Shown in pieces: positions 1-13,200 of a stretch of 64,000 nt of DNA. A program made the translations under genes and the position numbers. A model generated the notes under the pieces. That model saw only the letters and a program-made list of their open reading frames with translations, was not told where the DNA came from and ran no database searches. The stretch's first letter is position 1; the number at the start of each line of letters is the position of its first letter. Source of the DNA: Carallia brachiata (taxonomy: Eukaryota; Streptophyta; Magnoliopsida; Malpighiales; Rhizophoraceae); contig JADCRB010000016.1 of NCBI GenBank assembly GCA_021464245.1, positions 4,271,250-4,335,249 of the forward strand, given 5' to 3'.

Positions 1-864
1 TAAAGGGTCCATGTACTCCAATTTTCGAAGAGGGAAAAGGTTTATGGGAAAAGGTTTATGGGCATACAAAATTAACATACAATTTAGTTATATTGCAATT
101 GTTTACATTTTTTTATAATTATAATTATATTTTTTGTAATAAAAATTTAGGCTTTATTTTTTTGTTGTAAAAATAAATGTTTTATTGTAAAAAATATCAC
201 CGTAGTTGTAGTATGATCGAATTACATGATAACAATTGTATGCCCATATAACAGTACTAGAAGGAAGAATTTTACTTCTAAATGTTAGGCGAAAGAATAT
301 ATTCCATATTTAGAAGCAAATGACTTCATCGGAAGAGACATACAACCTCTTAATTCCAGAAATGACGCCAATTGATAAAGGTTCACCAAAGATGATACTA
401 GACCCGCTACATGGCTGCAAACTTACGAGAGAACACACAATTAAGTTTTAGGGAGAGACTAGTACTTTACCGCTCCAACGATCAAGTTATTATATGACCG
501 CAAGGAAAACTAGACAAGAAGATAGAGACAGTAGAAAGACGTTATCCTCACACATGGGCAACATGGCTCTATTCATAGGTTCTCGGAGCATTATAGCAAA
601 CCGGAAAAAGTACATGGCCAAATAAGTATTACAGTCAAATAGTACATAGATTATAATAGATAGTATATTTTGTGTAATTAAAATAATAAAAAATAATATA
701 AATAAATATTATTATTATTTTATTAATTTTTTTAATTACAGTTATATAAAATATTTTTATTATTACAATTTGAATATTATTTAATAAAATTTTCAGGCTG
801 ATCATATAAAGAGGTCCTGTAGCAAAAGAGAAAAAGTTGGTGTCTGTTTTGTTTCAGGATTTGT
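1..864. other. AT-rich intergenic sequence, no gene seen
   Basis: No open frame or recognisable domain is present on either strand. A slightly more GC-rich patch at about 270-640 has no coding frame and could be a decayed repeat. The rest is A/T-rich spacer. Confidence 0.5.
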
Positions 865-867
865 TTC

Positions 868-1007
868 GAATAAAACGGTAATTATTATTTTTAAAACGAA
901 AATTAATATTTTTAAAATTTTTATTATTTTTATATTTTAAAAATATTAATAATAATTTCAAAAATAACAGTTATCTTTTATTTAAATAAATTTTAAAATA
1001 AAATTAT
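868..1007. repeat. AT-rich palindromic repeat, copy A (MITE-like)
   Basis: This segment and 2322-2462 share the same order of motifs: GAATARAACGGTAATTATT, then an A/T palindromic core, then a region related to the inverse of the start. Each copy can largely fold on itself. Two copies of a foldback AT-rich element within 1.5 kb suggest a MITE family. No clear target-site duplication was found. Confidence 0.5.
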
Positions 1008-1019
1008 CGAAATATATAT

Positions 1020-1450
1020 GCATGCTCGTAAAAAAGAAAGGGCTTTAATAAGTACCAGACGAGCGAGGGGTCCCGTCCTTCAAGATAAGGGTTCGACTAG
1101 GCGCGTGACCCGGTGCTCAAGATGGAAATCTTCTGGAGATGTTCCACTTCGTGGTTGTTGTGCGACATGCAGGTCGCCACACCACAGGGTCTGTTGGACC
1201 TAGTCCTGATTTGAGCCGAGTACGTGGGCTCTCTTATCAGCTTGCATTCGGTTTGATCTTGTCTGGACCCAATTTAATCATTTATTATGAACAGTGTTAC
1301 TTCTCTCTTGCGGAGCATGGAGTTTAGGGGAGCTTAATATGGAGACGACAACTCAGTTGCTATCGTTTAATTAGACCAACAAATATGACAAAAGAATTGG
1401 GGTTACTATCTACTCCGAGGTGGACCACCGAGTTGTGCATTGACGGAATA
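1020..1450. other. Unidentified GC-richer segment
   Basis: This segment is visibly richer in G/C than its surroundings. It contains GGGTTCGACTAGG, which resembles a tRNA/SINE B box, near 1088-1100. No long frame is present; the short + strand frames at 1018 and 1139 match nothing I know. It could be a decayed SINE-like or retroelement remnant. Confidence 0.25.
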
Positions 1451-1970
1451 AATTTTTTTTTGTTTTTTTAAATTAAAATTTAAATCTAAATAAATTTTAT
1501 TTTAGAATATAAAATATAAATATTATATAACATTTTTTTAAAAAAATAATGCACAAATATTGTTATTTTATTAAATTTATGTACTTTTTATATATAAATG
1601 TTTATATGTTTATCAATTTTAAAAGAATTGAGGCCTTATTCGTGGAAAATTTGGCTTGTTAGGTTGATAAATAATGTCCTTATTGAGTATTTTAAAACAA
1701 CATGACCTCCCAACCACCCACCTGCCATTTTGCGCGCATGTGGCTGCTGCTATTGTCCCTCCATCTAGAGAAAGATTATGCAATATAACATTTTGGACCC
1801 CAGTAAGGATAATGACAGATGTCCCCTAAGAAAATATCTAACTAAAACAATTAATAAATGATTTAAATATAATAATCTAAAAGTAAACCCATTACATGCC
1901 CACTCGTAATAAGATGCTTCTGAAGAGGAATATAAGATAAGAAAAAATTGTATAGTCGAAGAAAAAGTGC

Positions 1971-2122
1971 TCAAAAAAATTTTTAAATTAGATTTTATTA
2001 ATTTATTATATAATTATGTGAATCATAATTGTAATAAATAATTAAAATTTTTTATTATATTTATAATTTATATAATTATATAATAAATTTAATAAATTAA
2101 TTTAAAAATTTTTCAATTTTTT
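1971..2122. repeat. AT-rich foldback element (MITE-like)
   Basis: The first ~45 bp (AAATTTTTAAATTAG... through TTTATTATATAATTAT) reappear in reverse complement at about 2075-2120, separated by an AT-rich loop. The structure is a terminal inverted repeat element of about 150 bp lying about 500 bp upstream of the SMG7-like leader. The ends and target duplication are blurred by the high A/T content. Confidence 0.5.
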
Positions 2123-2321
2123 TTTAATATATGACTGTATCTTATGGACCATAAGTCTATAACAGAGCAGTAACTTAATCAAGTTGGACTTAAAGACAAG
2201 ACAAAAAGACGGGTTTGGCTTGGATTGCAAGGGATCCAACTCTTTTATTAGTCAAAGACTCCATGATTATTTATTCCTCATTATTATTTTTTTAAGAGAA
2301 AATAGTGATGGTTTTTATTTT

Positions 2322-2462
2322 GAATAGAACGGTAATTATTATTTTTAAAATAAAAATTATATTTTTGTAATATTTATTATTTTTATATTTTAAAAATATC
2401 AGTTATAATTTTAAAAATAATAAACATAATTTATCTCAGATAAAACTCAAAATATTTTATTT
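2322..2462. repeat. AT-rich palindromic repeat, copy B (MITE-like)
   Basis: Second copy of the repeat at 868-1007, in the same orientation and with scattered substitutions. It lies roughly 200 bp upstream of the likely transcription start of the SMG7-like gene. Confidence 0.5.
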
Positions 2463-2639
2463 GGTCATATAAACTTACTATTTTTTTAAAGAAAAAAAAA
2501 AAAAGGAAAAAACAGCCCATCGTGGCATTGACAATGGGGATCATATTTCTTAGTCTTCGTGAGAAAAAGTTATCCAGTATATTGATGAGAATAAGTACAT
2601 TAATGCTGGCTAGGATACTTATCTCTTGTCGCTATTTCC

Positions 2640-2830
2640 AAGCTCAGCGTCCTTCTCTCTCTTTCTCTCTCTCTCTCTCTTTCTCTCTAGCTCGCTCTTT
2701 CTATCGGGGATATTTTGCTTGGTAAAGTTGGTCTCAGCTTCTGCTCGAACTGCTGACAGGAACTTGGTAGCTTTTGGTGAAGCTTGCCGTTGATGAGTTT
2801 TCGCTGTGTATGCTTCTCAAACTGTTCTTT
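2640..2830 (+). promoter_or_regulatory. CT-rich leader start of the SMG7-like gene
   Basis: A CT microsatellite (about 2653-2692) is followed by a GC-richer stretch typical of plant 5' untranslated exons. The first coding ATG is at 4022, preceded by an acceptor-like TACCAG at 3991-3996, so the gene appears to have a non-coding first exon and a leader intron of about 1.2 kb. The exact start and first donor site cannot be fixed by eye. Confidence 0.45.
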
Positions 2831-3576
2831 CCTTTTCCATCTTCGAGTAGAATTTCTTTCTTTTTATGTTCTTTTTTTTTTTTGGGTTTCTTTTTGACTT
2901 TTGGGGATGTTTATTCTCTCTTTGTGATTCTCTAGTATCTCAAATTCTGGGGCTTGGCACTGTTTAAGTTGTTGGATTTGACGATAGTTTTCTGTTACTG
3001 TTGTTGTGGGTCTTCCCATCTTTGATGGTCTGAGTTTGCTTTGTCTGGTTCTAAAATTATGCTGATTTTCTCTGCGATTATGCTTAATAATCTACCATTT
3101 ACGAGGTACTAAAGAATTTTTTTTTTTTTCTTTTCCTAATTTACACTGATCTCCAAGTCTAAAACATGTTCCAGGCTTTTTAATTACCCATTTAAACTTC
3201 CGGGATTCGCATATTTAGCCATATATGACTATGATGATCATATGTTCTTGGTGGGTTATATGCCAAATGAGCTCAATTGCAATTGTATTTTCTTGTGTCT
3301 CTACAAATGCTTCTGGGCAGTTTTGCATGATGATAAACTTTACATATAACTCAATTTTAAATTTTTTGTTGGGTCCAATTATCAATATAGTGCATGGCTT
3401 AATGTGATGTTGAGGTAGTTGAAGCTTCAATTTACTCTAGTGCATTTGCTGGTGCATCTGTGCAAAACTCTTCATAAATTCTTAGAAATTTGAACACCTT
3501 TTGCAGCAGAACCTTTTGTTTGTAAATATAAAATGTTTAAGTCTGTAGATGATTCTGTTTTTGTTGTGCCTACTCA

Positions 3577-3690
3577 GTTTTTTTTTTTTTTTGGTTGGTT
3601 ACAAGGAAGGTCAAAAGGCCATAAAAGGAAATTAGAGGCACTAAGACTCGAACGCAAGACCAAGAGGTCTTAACAATGTGTCCCAACTAA
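3577..3690 (-). mobile_element. SINE in the SMG7-like leader intron
   Basis: A 114-bp insert is bounded by an exact 13-bp direct repeat, TTGTGCCTACTCA, at 3564-3576 and 3691-3703. It begins on the + strand with a poly-T run, so on the - strand it ends in poly-A. Read on the - strand it contains TTAGTTGGGACAC (A-box-like) and GCGTTCGAGTC (B-box-like), as in tRNA-derived plant SINEs. The intact duplication suggests a fairly recent insertion. Confidence 0.75.
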
Positions 3691-4021
3691 TTGTGCCTAC
3701 TCAATTTGTGATAACGGTTAGGTTGACAGGATATGGTTTATCACGTTCCCCTTGTTAATCTTATTGAATGTACTCTATATTGAGTTTGATCAACTTGAGT
3801 TCAAGACAGCAGTCTTCCTTGGTCGTACTTGTATCCTAGAATTTAGATCAGAGAATGTGGGAGATTAGATTTGCTCCAGCTCTTCAATGAGTTCTATCGA
3901 TGTGAAGCATTGCAGACTTCAATACAGAACACCATGACTAGAATTATTTTGGTTGCTAATTTGCATTGCCTGCCCTATTTGTCTGATAAATACCAGGTTA
4001 AGAAGCTACCCAAGTCCACGC

Positions 4022-7000
4022 ATGGATGCTAGTTTGTCACACACGCTGAAGGATCAGAGAGAAAAACCTGGTCTTCTTGTTAAGGTAATCCTTTTAGCTT
4101 TTGTTCCCTGTGATTTTTGCCAGTTTCATATAGGTTATAGTTTTTTTCCAATTTATTTCTGGACTCATCAAATGGCAGTGATTTCAGGTTGCTAGTCTAG
4201 AGAAGCAGTTGTGGATATTGATTCTAACCAAAGGACCGTTGCACTCTGAAGTTCAAGAATTGTACCATAAAATCTGCTGTAGTTATGAAAACATTATTCT
4301 GAGCGATCGTGAACTGGCTGAGGTTCAAGATGTTGAATATTCCTTATGGAAGCTTCACTACAGGCATATTGATGAATTTCGTAAGAGAATAAAAGGAAGT
4401 TCTGTTCATGAAGAGACCACAAAAACTGCAGCATCACAGAGTGCTGTTTCCTCACAGCGAAGCAGTGAGGACCATGTAGAAAGACTCAAGTCATTTCTGT
4501 CAGAAGCAACTGAATTTTACCAAAAGTTTATGATCAAACTTAAAAAATCTTATGGGCTTTCTGAAGGCTTCTCTTTCTGTAAAAATGGTGCCAATTCTAG
4601 TTCTGTTGACAAAAAGAAAATCCAGAAATTGCAGTTTCTATGCCACCGCATTCTTATTTGTCTTGGGGATCTTGCTAGATATAGAGAACAATGTGAAAAA
4701 TCAGATACACAGTTCCATAACTGGTCAGTTGCTGGGAAGCATTACTTGGAAGCAACAATGATTTGGCCAGATAGTGGAAATCCACACAATCAGGTATTTA
4801 TTTGTGGTACTGCTATCTGTCTCACATAATTGAAATGCCTGCTGAATCTTGGGAAATTCTTATGCTTTTAAAAGCCATATCCTTTTTTTCTAGTTGGCAG
4901 TGCTGGCAACATATGTGGGTGATGACTTCCTAGCTTTGTACCACTGCATAAGAAGCTTGGCTGTTAAAGAACCCTTCCCTGATGCATGGAATAACCTAAT
5001 TTTGCTGTTTGAAAGAGTAAGGTCCAATATTCACAATGTCTTCTTTCTCTCTCTCTCTCTCTGTTTTTTTTTTCTGTTTTTCTAAAGCATAAATTATGTC
5101 ATCCACAGATTGATATTGTTGTCGCATTGCCTGTGTGTCTTCTGAGTTTACGGTTATGGTTATGATCTTGCAGAACAGATCCTCTTATTATCCTTCCCTT
5201 TCTCACGATGCACACTTTGATTTCTTGAAACCATCTGAAAGCAGTCTCCAGAGTGAATCCCAATTAACTAATGATCTGTCAGAACGTAAGATGGTGAAAT
5301 CGGAAAATGAAGGCTGCAGGGAAACCAATCCATGGCCTCTTATTGTTAGGGTGATAAGTTTCTTCTTCATAAAATCAAGGTACCCCATACAAGTTCTTGT
5401 GGATATAAGTAAAAGTTATAATTCCTCGTAGATTTGGTTCTGGGTGGATCTGCTTTCACTATCTATGGTTCCTTTATAAGAGCACGATGGGATGCATTGA
5501 TCTTACAATGATCTCTTCTCCACTCTTTTGGTGTAATGCCATCTTATACCAGTTGATACAAACACACACACACCACAAACTGATAGAGGACTTCGGAACT
5601 TCTGAGAACTAGTTGTACCAGTGAGATCTAGTTTCTTCTGGGTACAGAAATCAAGATTATGTGCTAGCAAAACTGGCTGCGTAAATTCTTCATTACACTT
5701 ATTCTAATTTAATAGTCATCTTCTGATGTTTTTTTGCTTCCTTTAAATGTGACGCAGTCTGGATGACTTCCCTTGTACTTTTGCATCTGCCATGAAGGAG
5801 CTAGAAAAATTGATGGAATTAGATGATACAGAGATAAAAGCTGCAGTGGAGTCTTATCAGCTCATGGGTTTAGCTAGAAGCGGGCCTGTTGGAACCCTTC
5901 AATTTGTCTCTATATTTATCTTTGTGATTGACAATCTGATAAACAGCCCAGAAGTGAAAGATTTAAACAATGACAATTATAAGCAGCAGATTGCTTTGAC
6001 TCAAGTGGCACTTGCTTCAACGTTCATTTTTATGGGACGCCTTGTTGATAGATGTTTGAATGCAAATATGTTGGACTCTTGCCCACTTTTACCAGCCATA
6101 TTGGTCTTTGTGGAGTGGTTAGTGGGCATTCTTGATGAAGCAGAGACATATGAGACTGATGAAAGATGCACAAGTGCCGTAAGTTACTTTTTTGGTGCTT
6201 TTCTTGAACTTCTACTGCGATTAGATAAAAAGAGGGGTGACATGAAGGCTTTGAGTAGTACTACTCTTTGGGAGGACTATGAGTTGAGGGGCTTTGCCCC
6301 ATTAGCGCATTTACACTTGTTGCAAGAGTTTTCAAGTAATTGGGAACACAGCATTAGTTTTGAAAGTGGATTTGAGTGCCGTGCCCTCCGCATGATTAAT
6401 GCTGCAATAAAGATTGCAGACAGACCGAGCAGTAACTGTGAATGGATATTCTACAACAAATCTGAGAAGAAATTTTCCATATTAGAACCAAAGAGGTCTC
6501 TTGACAGGAAAGAAGTAGAACAACTAGAGTCTTGTAATGCTGTTGTTGAAGTGAAAGAGGCGCCACAGCAGTGTTACTATACTCCGGAAGAATGTGAAAG
6601 ACTGATCACGGAGGAGACACTAGTAGACCCTCCTAATCTGCTCGGTAAGTCTGTTGCTGTGGAGGAGGAAGAAGTTATTCTTTTCAAGCCTCTTACAAGA
6701 TACAATTCCGCACCACTTCATGGCCTTGGCACTTATGGTGATCAAATGCCTCCAAACGAATCAGGGGATCCGATAGTAGGTGCTGATGAATGCTTGCGTC
6801 GTGCGACGTCACTTCTGATAGCACAAAATCAGGTCCAAGGCGAGCCTTCATCAATCCATTCTGATCTGACAAATTTCAAGCGCAATAAGCTACTAAAGTG
6901 GCAAGAGCCTCTAGTAACGGAAATGGTATCCCATGCATCATTAGAGTCCTCTAGCTCTCTCGGGACTTCCCCTTTTGGCAGCTCCATCTCTGCTGGGCCA

Positions 7001-7819
7001 CCCTCACTCAATGCATGGGTAATTGAAAGGAGCAGTTTGAGCAACGAAAGAACAAAAGGGAAAAATTATTTCCCCAAACACACCTTGACACCTATAGAGG
7101 AGATTGCTGCTGCATCCTTGAATGATCTCTCCATAAAAGGAACCGGAGACTCCCTCAAATATTCAACCGCCAATCATCATTCTCCTGCTTATTCGGCTCC
7201 ATTACCTTCTGCCCCCTTTCTCCCTGATGGTGTTGGTTGGTTTAATGGCATTCAGTCTGCTTATTCTGACCAGAACAGGCCAAGCATCAACAGAACAAAT
7301 CATTTCTATGATGTATCACAAGGGGGTGGCAATACAAATTGGGCCATATCTCATCAACCCCTCGATCATATTCCAAGCAACTCAGGATTCGTGGATGGAT
7401 ACACTCCATTTCATTGCATGACATCTTCTGAATGGCTTCGTCAATATAGGGAACATCACAATCTTGAGCAACCTATCAGCCATGTATGGCCAATTCATTC
7501 CTATGCTGCTGGGAGCACTAGAAACATAAATGGTAATGACGTGGCAGGGTCTGGTCAGTTAGATCAGTGGGCTGCATTTCCGCCGACTCCTGGCCCATTG
7601 ATTTATGAGGAGAGCCAAGCGTTTCTTCCAAGCTTTCCTCCTACCTATGGTGTAGATCAACAGAGAAGGGAGAAGCTCTTTCATGGCTACCAAAGAGCGA
7701 GCCCTTATTTATGCGGAGCTGTGAATGAGCCTGAGCCTCTTCTGCAGTACCTTAAGGAGAAAGAATGGCTTCTTCAGCAGAATCCAACCTTGAGAGGTCC
7801 TACATATATGGGGAGTTGA
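4022..7819 (+). CDS. SMG7L: SMG7-like protein (EST1 family), five coding exons
   Basis: Coding exons by GT..AG junctions are 4022-4084, 4188-4793, 4894-5016, 5174-5379 and 5758-7819. They join in one frame of 1019 residues ending in TGA. ATG 4022 is chosen because it opens the exon after a good acceptor (TACCAG, 3991-3996). Residues ~22-110 match the EST1 N-terminal region of plant SMG7-like proteins, including VEYSLWKLHYRHIDEFRKR. The central part (~200-270, AGKHYLEATMIWPDSGNPHN and DAWNNLILLFER) is the conserved EST1/14-3-3-like plus helical-hairpin region. The C-terminal half is Ser/Pro/Gln-rich and ends with LLQYLKEKEWLLQQNP, also typical. SMG7-family proteins bind phosphorylated UPF1 in nonsense-mediated decay and, for plant SMG7, act in meiotic exit. 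The N-terminus (LEKQLW...) resembles the SMG7L branch more than SMG7 itself; that assignment is by recollection. A copia element begins 91 bp after the stop. Confidence 0.9.
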
Positions 7820-7910
7820 AAAAAAGCCTGGGGACGTTCCATGGGAAAACTGGCGGGGGGTACTGATTATAATTATAGTTTCATGAGACCGTACAAGCCT
7901 AAGAAAAAAC
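7820..7910 (+). other. Remaining proximal 3' untranslated region of the SMG7-like gene
   Basis: Only 91 bp separate the TGA from the first base of the copia LTR (TGTAAGAATA). No polyadenylation signal is evident in these 91 bp. The transcript therefore probably ends inside the LTR, or the original 3' UTR resumes beyond 14828. Confidence 0.5.
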
Positions 7911-8399
7911 TGTAAGAATATTTTTCTTATTAGATTGCCGTTAATTAGAGTTTTTGTTTTTAGTAAAACCGGATTAGATATATAGTTTAATTATGGACTT
8001 GATATTATAAAGCGATCAAATGTGTCACATTAACTTCTTACATGTGTACTAAGAATGTGTTTTGTGTTTGCGTTTGGACCTAATGTTGTTATTTGATGTA
8101 GAGCCCATTGTGAAGTCCATGATGGGTGGATTTAACTAAAGTTACAGTATAAATAAAGAGGTGGGTTTTGTTTCTTTCCACACAGTGTTAAGTTAGATTT
8201 GGTTCTCCCATTAGAGTGATTGTGTAAAAGAGGAAGACTTTGATCTCTAACGTGCTACACGTGCATGTTAGCGTGTGTAACACTACAGTTCTTATTCATC
8301 ATCAATCTCTACGATTATGACGATAAGAGATACATCTAATTTTTATTATATTTAATTTATTTATGTAATTTTATTATTGATATAAGATTTTAAGATTCA
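7911..8399 (+). repeat. 5' LTR of copia element 1
   Basis: Left member of the LTR pair, starting TGTAAG and ending at about CA 8399. It keeps a TATA box (TATAAATA, about 8150) that is lost in the 3' LTR. It could supply a polyadenylation signal or promoter next to the SMG7-like gene. Confidence 0.8.
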
Positions 8400-9481
8400 A
8401 TTCTTTTTTTATATATGATATTGGAGTTAATCATGTCAATTTAGAACCCTTACTTAAAAATAAAATAATTGTAAAATTGAGATTGAGCTAATGAGTTTAT
8501 ATCTCTTGAAATAATGGTGATTTAATAATTTTGTTTTCAAGAGATGATTTCGTGATTTAAAACGCAAATAAATAAATATTTTATATGTCGCATATGGCAG
8601 TGAAACCGAGGGAGTTAGCCTTTACAGTATAATACATAAATAATGTGGTAAAGTGTTTTATCACAATCTTAAAAAATAAAAAAATTTATTGTGTCTCGGC
8701 TTTGCAGCAAAGTCGAGAGGCACTATGGACAATACATAATGATGTTATTTCTTGTGGAAGGTTATGGTTGTACTATGACAACATAAAAACAAAACCAAAT
8801 AAATAAATAAATAAATAAAGAAAAAAAATTTCAGCAGCTGCATTAGCTGCAAGGTTGGCCATTTATGGCAAACATATGGTATATTTAGATTATTAAATTT
8901 TGATGAAAAAGAAAGTGATGTGAAAGAAAATTATGAAAAAAAGTTTTGTAAGAAAATAATATGAAAATAAAATTTTGTATTTAGATTGTATAAGAAAATT
9001 GTAAAAAAAAAAATGTAAAGATATAATTACAAAAATAACCTTACAAATAAATAAATAATCAAATAAAATTACAAAGATATTCTCATAAATAACTGAATAA
9101 ATTGGGTCATTTTGACAAATTAACCTTCCTTTTGTTTTTTGTTTTTTTAATTGTTTAATGGTCTGACATATTTTTTTTTGGTTTTCTCACGCATATCAAA
9201 TAAAGAAAGTTGCATTGGCTTGTATGTTTTCTTTTTTTTTTTTTCCTCATTAGTTTACCAAACACACTATTAATGTATGGCACATGGATATTATTTATCC
9301 ACGTGTCGCGTAGTCTCGACATCAAATTTTTCTTTGTTGTATTGAGTTGTTATATTGTGTGTACTGGACTGTTGTTCTTAATTAATTGGATGGTATTACT
9401 GAACTGTTTTTATCATACTGGATTTTTTTTTTGACATGATTTTTATCATACTGGATTGACTGTCTCAAAGTGTTTTATTAT

Positions 9482-9513
<32 letters not shown>

Positions 9514-10250
9514 AATAATGCTGTACAGATGCAGCGATAAGGCAGCAGTTTTGCGACGGCCTAGGTTGGCAAATAAGTTTTGCATTGAGTAATTTAATTA
9601 CCGTACGAAGTTATAATGGTTGCGGATTCTGGATTCCGGACAATTGATTATTTATATATCGTATGATTGTGTAGTCGCGAAATTATATCTAACTGATAGT
9701 TTCTCATTTTGTTGAATAAATAAATTAACAAATACATAAATTGTAGAGAGTTGAAATTTGTTATGAGTAATTTTTTTGTATGATCCTTTTTTGGAATATA
9801 GTTGGATAATTAAATGTTTGTCACTATGATGACTATTTGATGAATCAATAATATTCTTATATTATATTGAGATGTTCTTGTTATTAAATTAATAAATATA
9901 ATCGCCTGCCCACAGGGTTATCATGTGTATTAATTTAAATAATTTGGAGTTATTTTAATAGTGAATAGGCTGAGAATCCTTCAGCATATAGGTGTTGAAT
10001 TTTTCAATTCTATTCATTATTATTTTAGCTTGTTGGTTTGAGGATAATTTCAAAGTTTATTACTTTCTTTACCCACATGAGAGTTTTTAATGATATTTTG
10101 AGATTTTTAATAATTGAATATGAATTATTATTATTGTCCATAATATTTGTTAAATTCAACTGTCATTATTTTCTAGCTTTATGTGCAACTTTTATTAATG
10201 ATTAGTCATTTGTAATTAAATTTCTGACTGGTGAAAATTATAGGAGATAG
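8400..10250. other. Non-coding 5' interior of copia element 1
   Basis: No coding frame is seen. It contains simple repeats: (AAAT)n at 8797-8820 and (ATA)n/(AAAT)n at 9481-9518. The stretch is longer than a normal copia leader, so other insertions may be nested here. No clear primer binding site was found after the LTR. Confidence 0.45.
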
Positions 10251-13200
10251 AAGGAGGGCATAATGAAACATGAGGTTTCAGTGAGTATGAATTTAGTTAA
10301 TCAGTTACATCTAGATAAGTCTCTGTTTTTTTTTTTTTATAAAAGAAAATTTGAGTCCCAAGAAAAGAGTAGTCTTGAAAATAATCTTTTGTCAAAAACA
10401 CATTAGTCTTAAACCTGTGATAACGAAATATGAATGTTGGTTCTGTAATAAAGTTGGTCACAAGAAAAAGACTACTTTGCCTATAAGAATTACCTTAAAA
10501 GGAAGAATAAAAATAATTAAGCAGATCATTCTTTTACTTTTGTTTGCTTTGAATTCAGTTTGATAGATATTTATTTTAATTCTTAGTGAATTGACTCTGA
10601 TATATTTATTCATGTTGTTAATAATTTAAAAGGGTTCAAGAGCAGCAAAAGTCAAGTAGAGATGGAGTCAATCTATGCATAGAGAATGGAAAATGATAGG
10701 AAATAAAGTTTGTTGAAATAGTTGAATTAAAATTATATTCAAGATTTGTTTTGATTTTGAAAGACACTCTTTTCTACTATGAGGTAAAATTTAGATTATT
10801 TATGAAAATTTCTAGACATTGGGGTCTATTTGAATTCCAATAAAGGATTTATAGTTTGTTTTATGATTCTGTTGTTATTGGAGACGTTTCTAGATCAGAC
10901 AACTTATATTAATTGAATGTTGATTCTAAACAGTTTGATACACTTCACGTGGTTAATGTTAGCATTAAAAGACCTTTGTCTAAATAAAATTTTTAATTCT
11001 CTTTAACACAAATATTTGGGTCACATTTTAAAAGAAAGGTTAAACAGAGTACGAAAAGAAAATATCATCTCATGTTTCGAAACTTCTGATTAAGAGTGAC
11101 TGTGTTGATTGTCTTAGAAGAAAGATACCAAAGAAAACTAATAGAAATTTCATTTGTTGTAAAGGGATACTGGAAATAGTTCACACTGATGTAAGTGGCC
11201 ATCTTAAAAACAATATATGTGGAAACAAAACCCATAATCTTTATAGATGACTTCTCTTGTTATAATTATGTTTACCTCATAAGTGATAAGTCACAATCAC
11301 TTGAGAAATTTGAAATTCTTAACTCTGAGGTAGAAAAGCAATGCGGCAAAGAGATTGATTGAAATTGTGTGCTCTGACCGTAGTGGTGAGTACTATGACA
11401 AAATTGATGAAACAAGTTCCTTCATAGGATCTTTTGCCATGTACTTACACGACTGTGGGGTTATTTCTCAATTTATTATGGCTGGGACTCCTGAGCAAAG
11501 AAAGGGTGGCTAAGTGGCAAAATTGCATCCTGATGGACATGGTAAGGCTCATGATGAGTAGAATCAATTTACCAATTTTTCTTTGGGGTGAATTTTGAAA
11601 ACAACGTTCTATATCATATAGAGTTCCCACTAAAACAGTGCCCAAAACACATTTTGAACTATTCAAGGGTTGAAATCTTAGTTTAAACCATCTTGTAGTA
11701 TGTGAATGCCTTGTTGAGCTGAAAACATATGTCCAATGGCATCCAAATTAGATCCTAAAACTGCAAGGTTTTATTTTATTGGATTTTATAGGGTTCTAAG
11801 GGTTACGGATTTTATAGTGGTTCTCCCAAAGGATAAAAAAATGTCGAGCAATTGGTAATGAAATTCCTTATGATGATGTTTGTAATTATGATGGATTGCA
11901 TAATTGTGGAATTCTTATAGAAGAGGTACATAACAATTTTCCTCATAACTGTTGTGCTTGAGAAAGTGAAATATTAACCTATTGATATAATACCTAGTGT
12001 ACGACATCATGAGAATGTTGCGAATGATCTAACTAAGCCTATAGAGGCTGATATAACCATTCCTATTCCTGTTACGCATTCTAAAAGGGTAAGATGTCTT
12101 GCAATTTTAAATGATTTTGTTGTGTACTTGTGTATGTGAGTGGGATAGATTATGATATTGAACAAGCTGTTGACTCAATAACTTATAATGAGACAATATT
12201 CTATGAACAATATAGTAAGTAAATAGAGGTCGTACATGAGAAAATTCAATGCATACATTCCAATGAATTGTGGGAGCTTGTAGAAATTTCAAACAGTTTT
12301 AAACCCATAGGTTGTAAATGGATATTCAAAACCAAAGAAATTCTAGGGGCAATATAAAGCGATTTAAGGCTAGATTGGTAGCCAAAAGATTTACATAGAA
12401 AAAGATAATAGATTTTAAGGAAGCTTTTTCGCCAGTTTTCTCAAAGGATTTTTTTAGAATTATTATGATCCTAGTGCCTCATTATAATTTGGAAGTTCAT
12501 TAGATGGATCTTGAAAGGCTTTCTCCAATGGAGATCTTTGTGGGGAGGTCTACATGCAACAACCTTAGGGTTTGTTGAAAGTGAAAATGAGCATTTGGTG
12601 TGCAAGTTGAGGAAGTTCATTTATGACCTTGAGCAAGCATCAAACATTGGCATTTGAAGTTCGATAATGTTTGTTGAGAATAGTGTGAATCAATGCATTT
12701 ATCCCGAGGTCAGTGGGAGTAGTTTTATTATTCTTGTTATGTACATGGATAATATCTTATTTGCTACTAGTGGTATCGATCTACTTTATGAGACTAAGTC
12801 TACCTTTTTTAATCACTTTATCATGAAAGGATCTTGGTAGTGTTTCCTATGTTTTGGGAATAAAAATCCATAGAGATAGATCTAGGCACTTGTTGGGTTA
12901 CAAAAGGCCTACATAAATTGTGTACTTCAGTGATTTAATATAAATAAATGTAAATATAGAGATGTTCATATGGCAGAAGATGATAGATTTAACAAAAGAT
13001 AAATGTTCTCCAAATGAAGTTCAGAAAAGCTTCATGAAGATAGATTTTATTCGAGTGTTATTGGCAGTTTGATATATGCTTAAGTTTGCACTATACCTGC
13101 TTTGTCTTTTCCCATGAGTGTTCTTAGTAGATATTGTAATTAGCATTGGATTGCTATTAACAAGTTGATGCGGTATCTACAGAAAACAAAAAGCTATATG

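Noticed and set aside
1088..1100. tRNA gene
   Set aside because: Only a B-box-like motif is present; no cloverleaf could be drawn.
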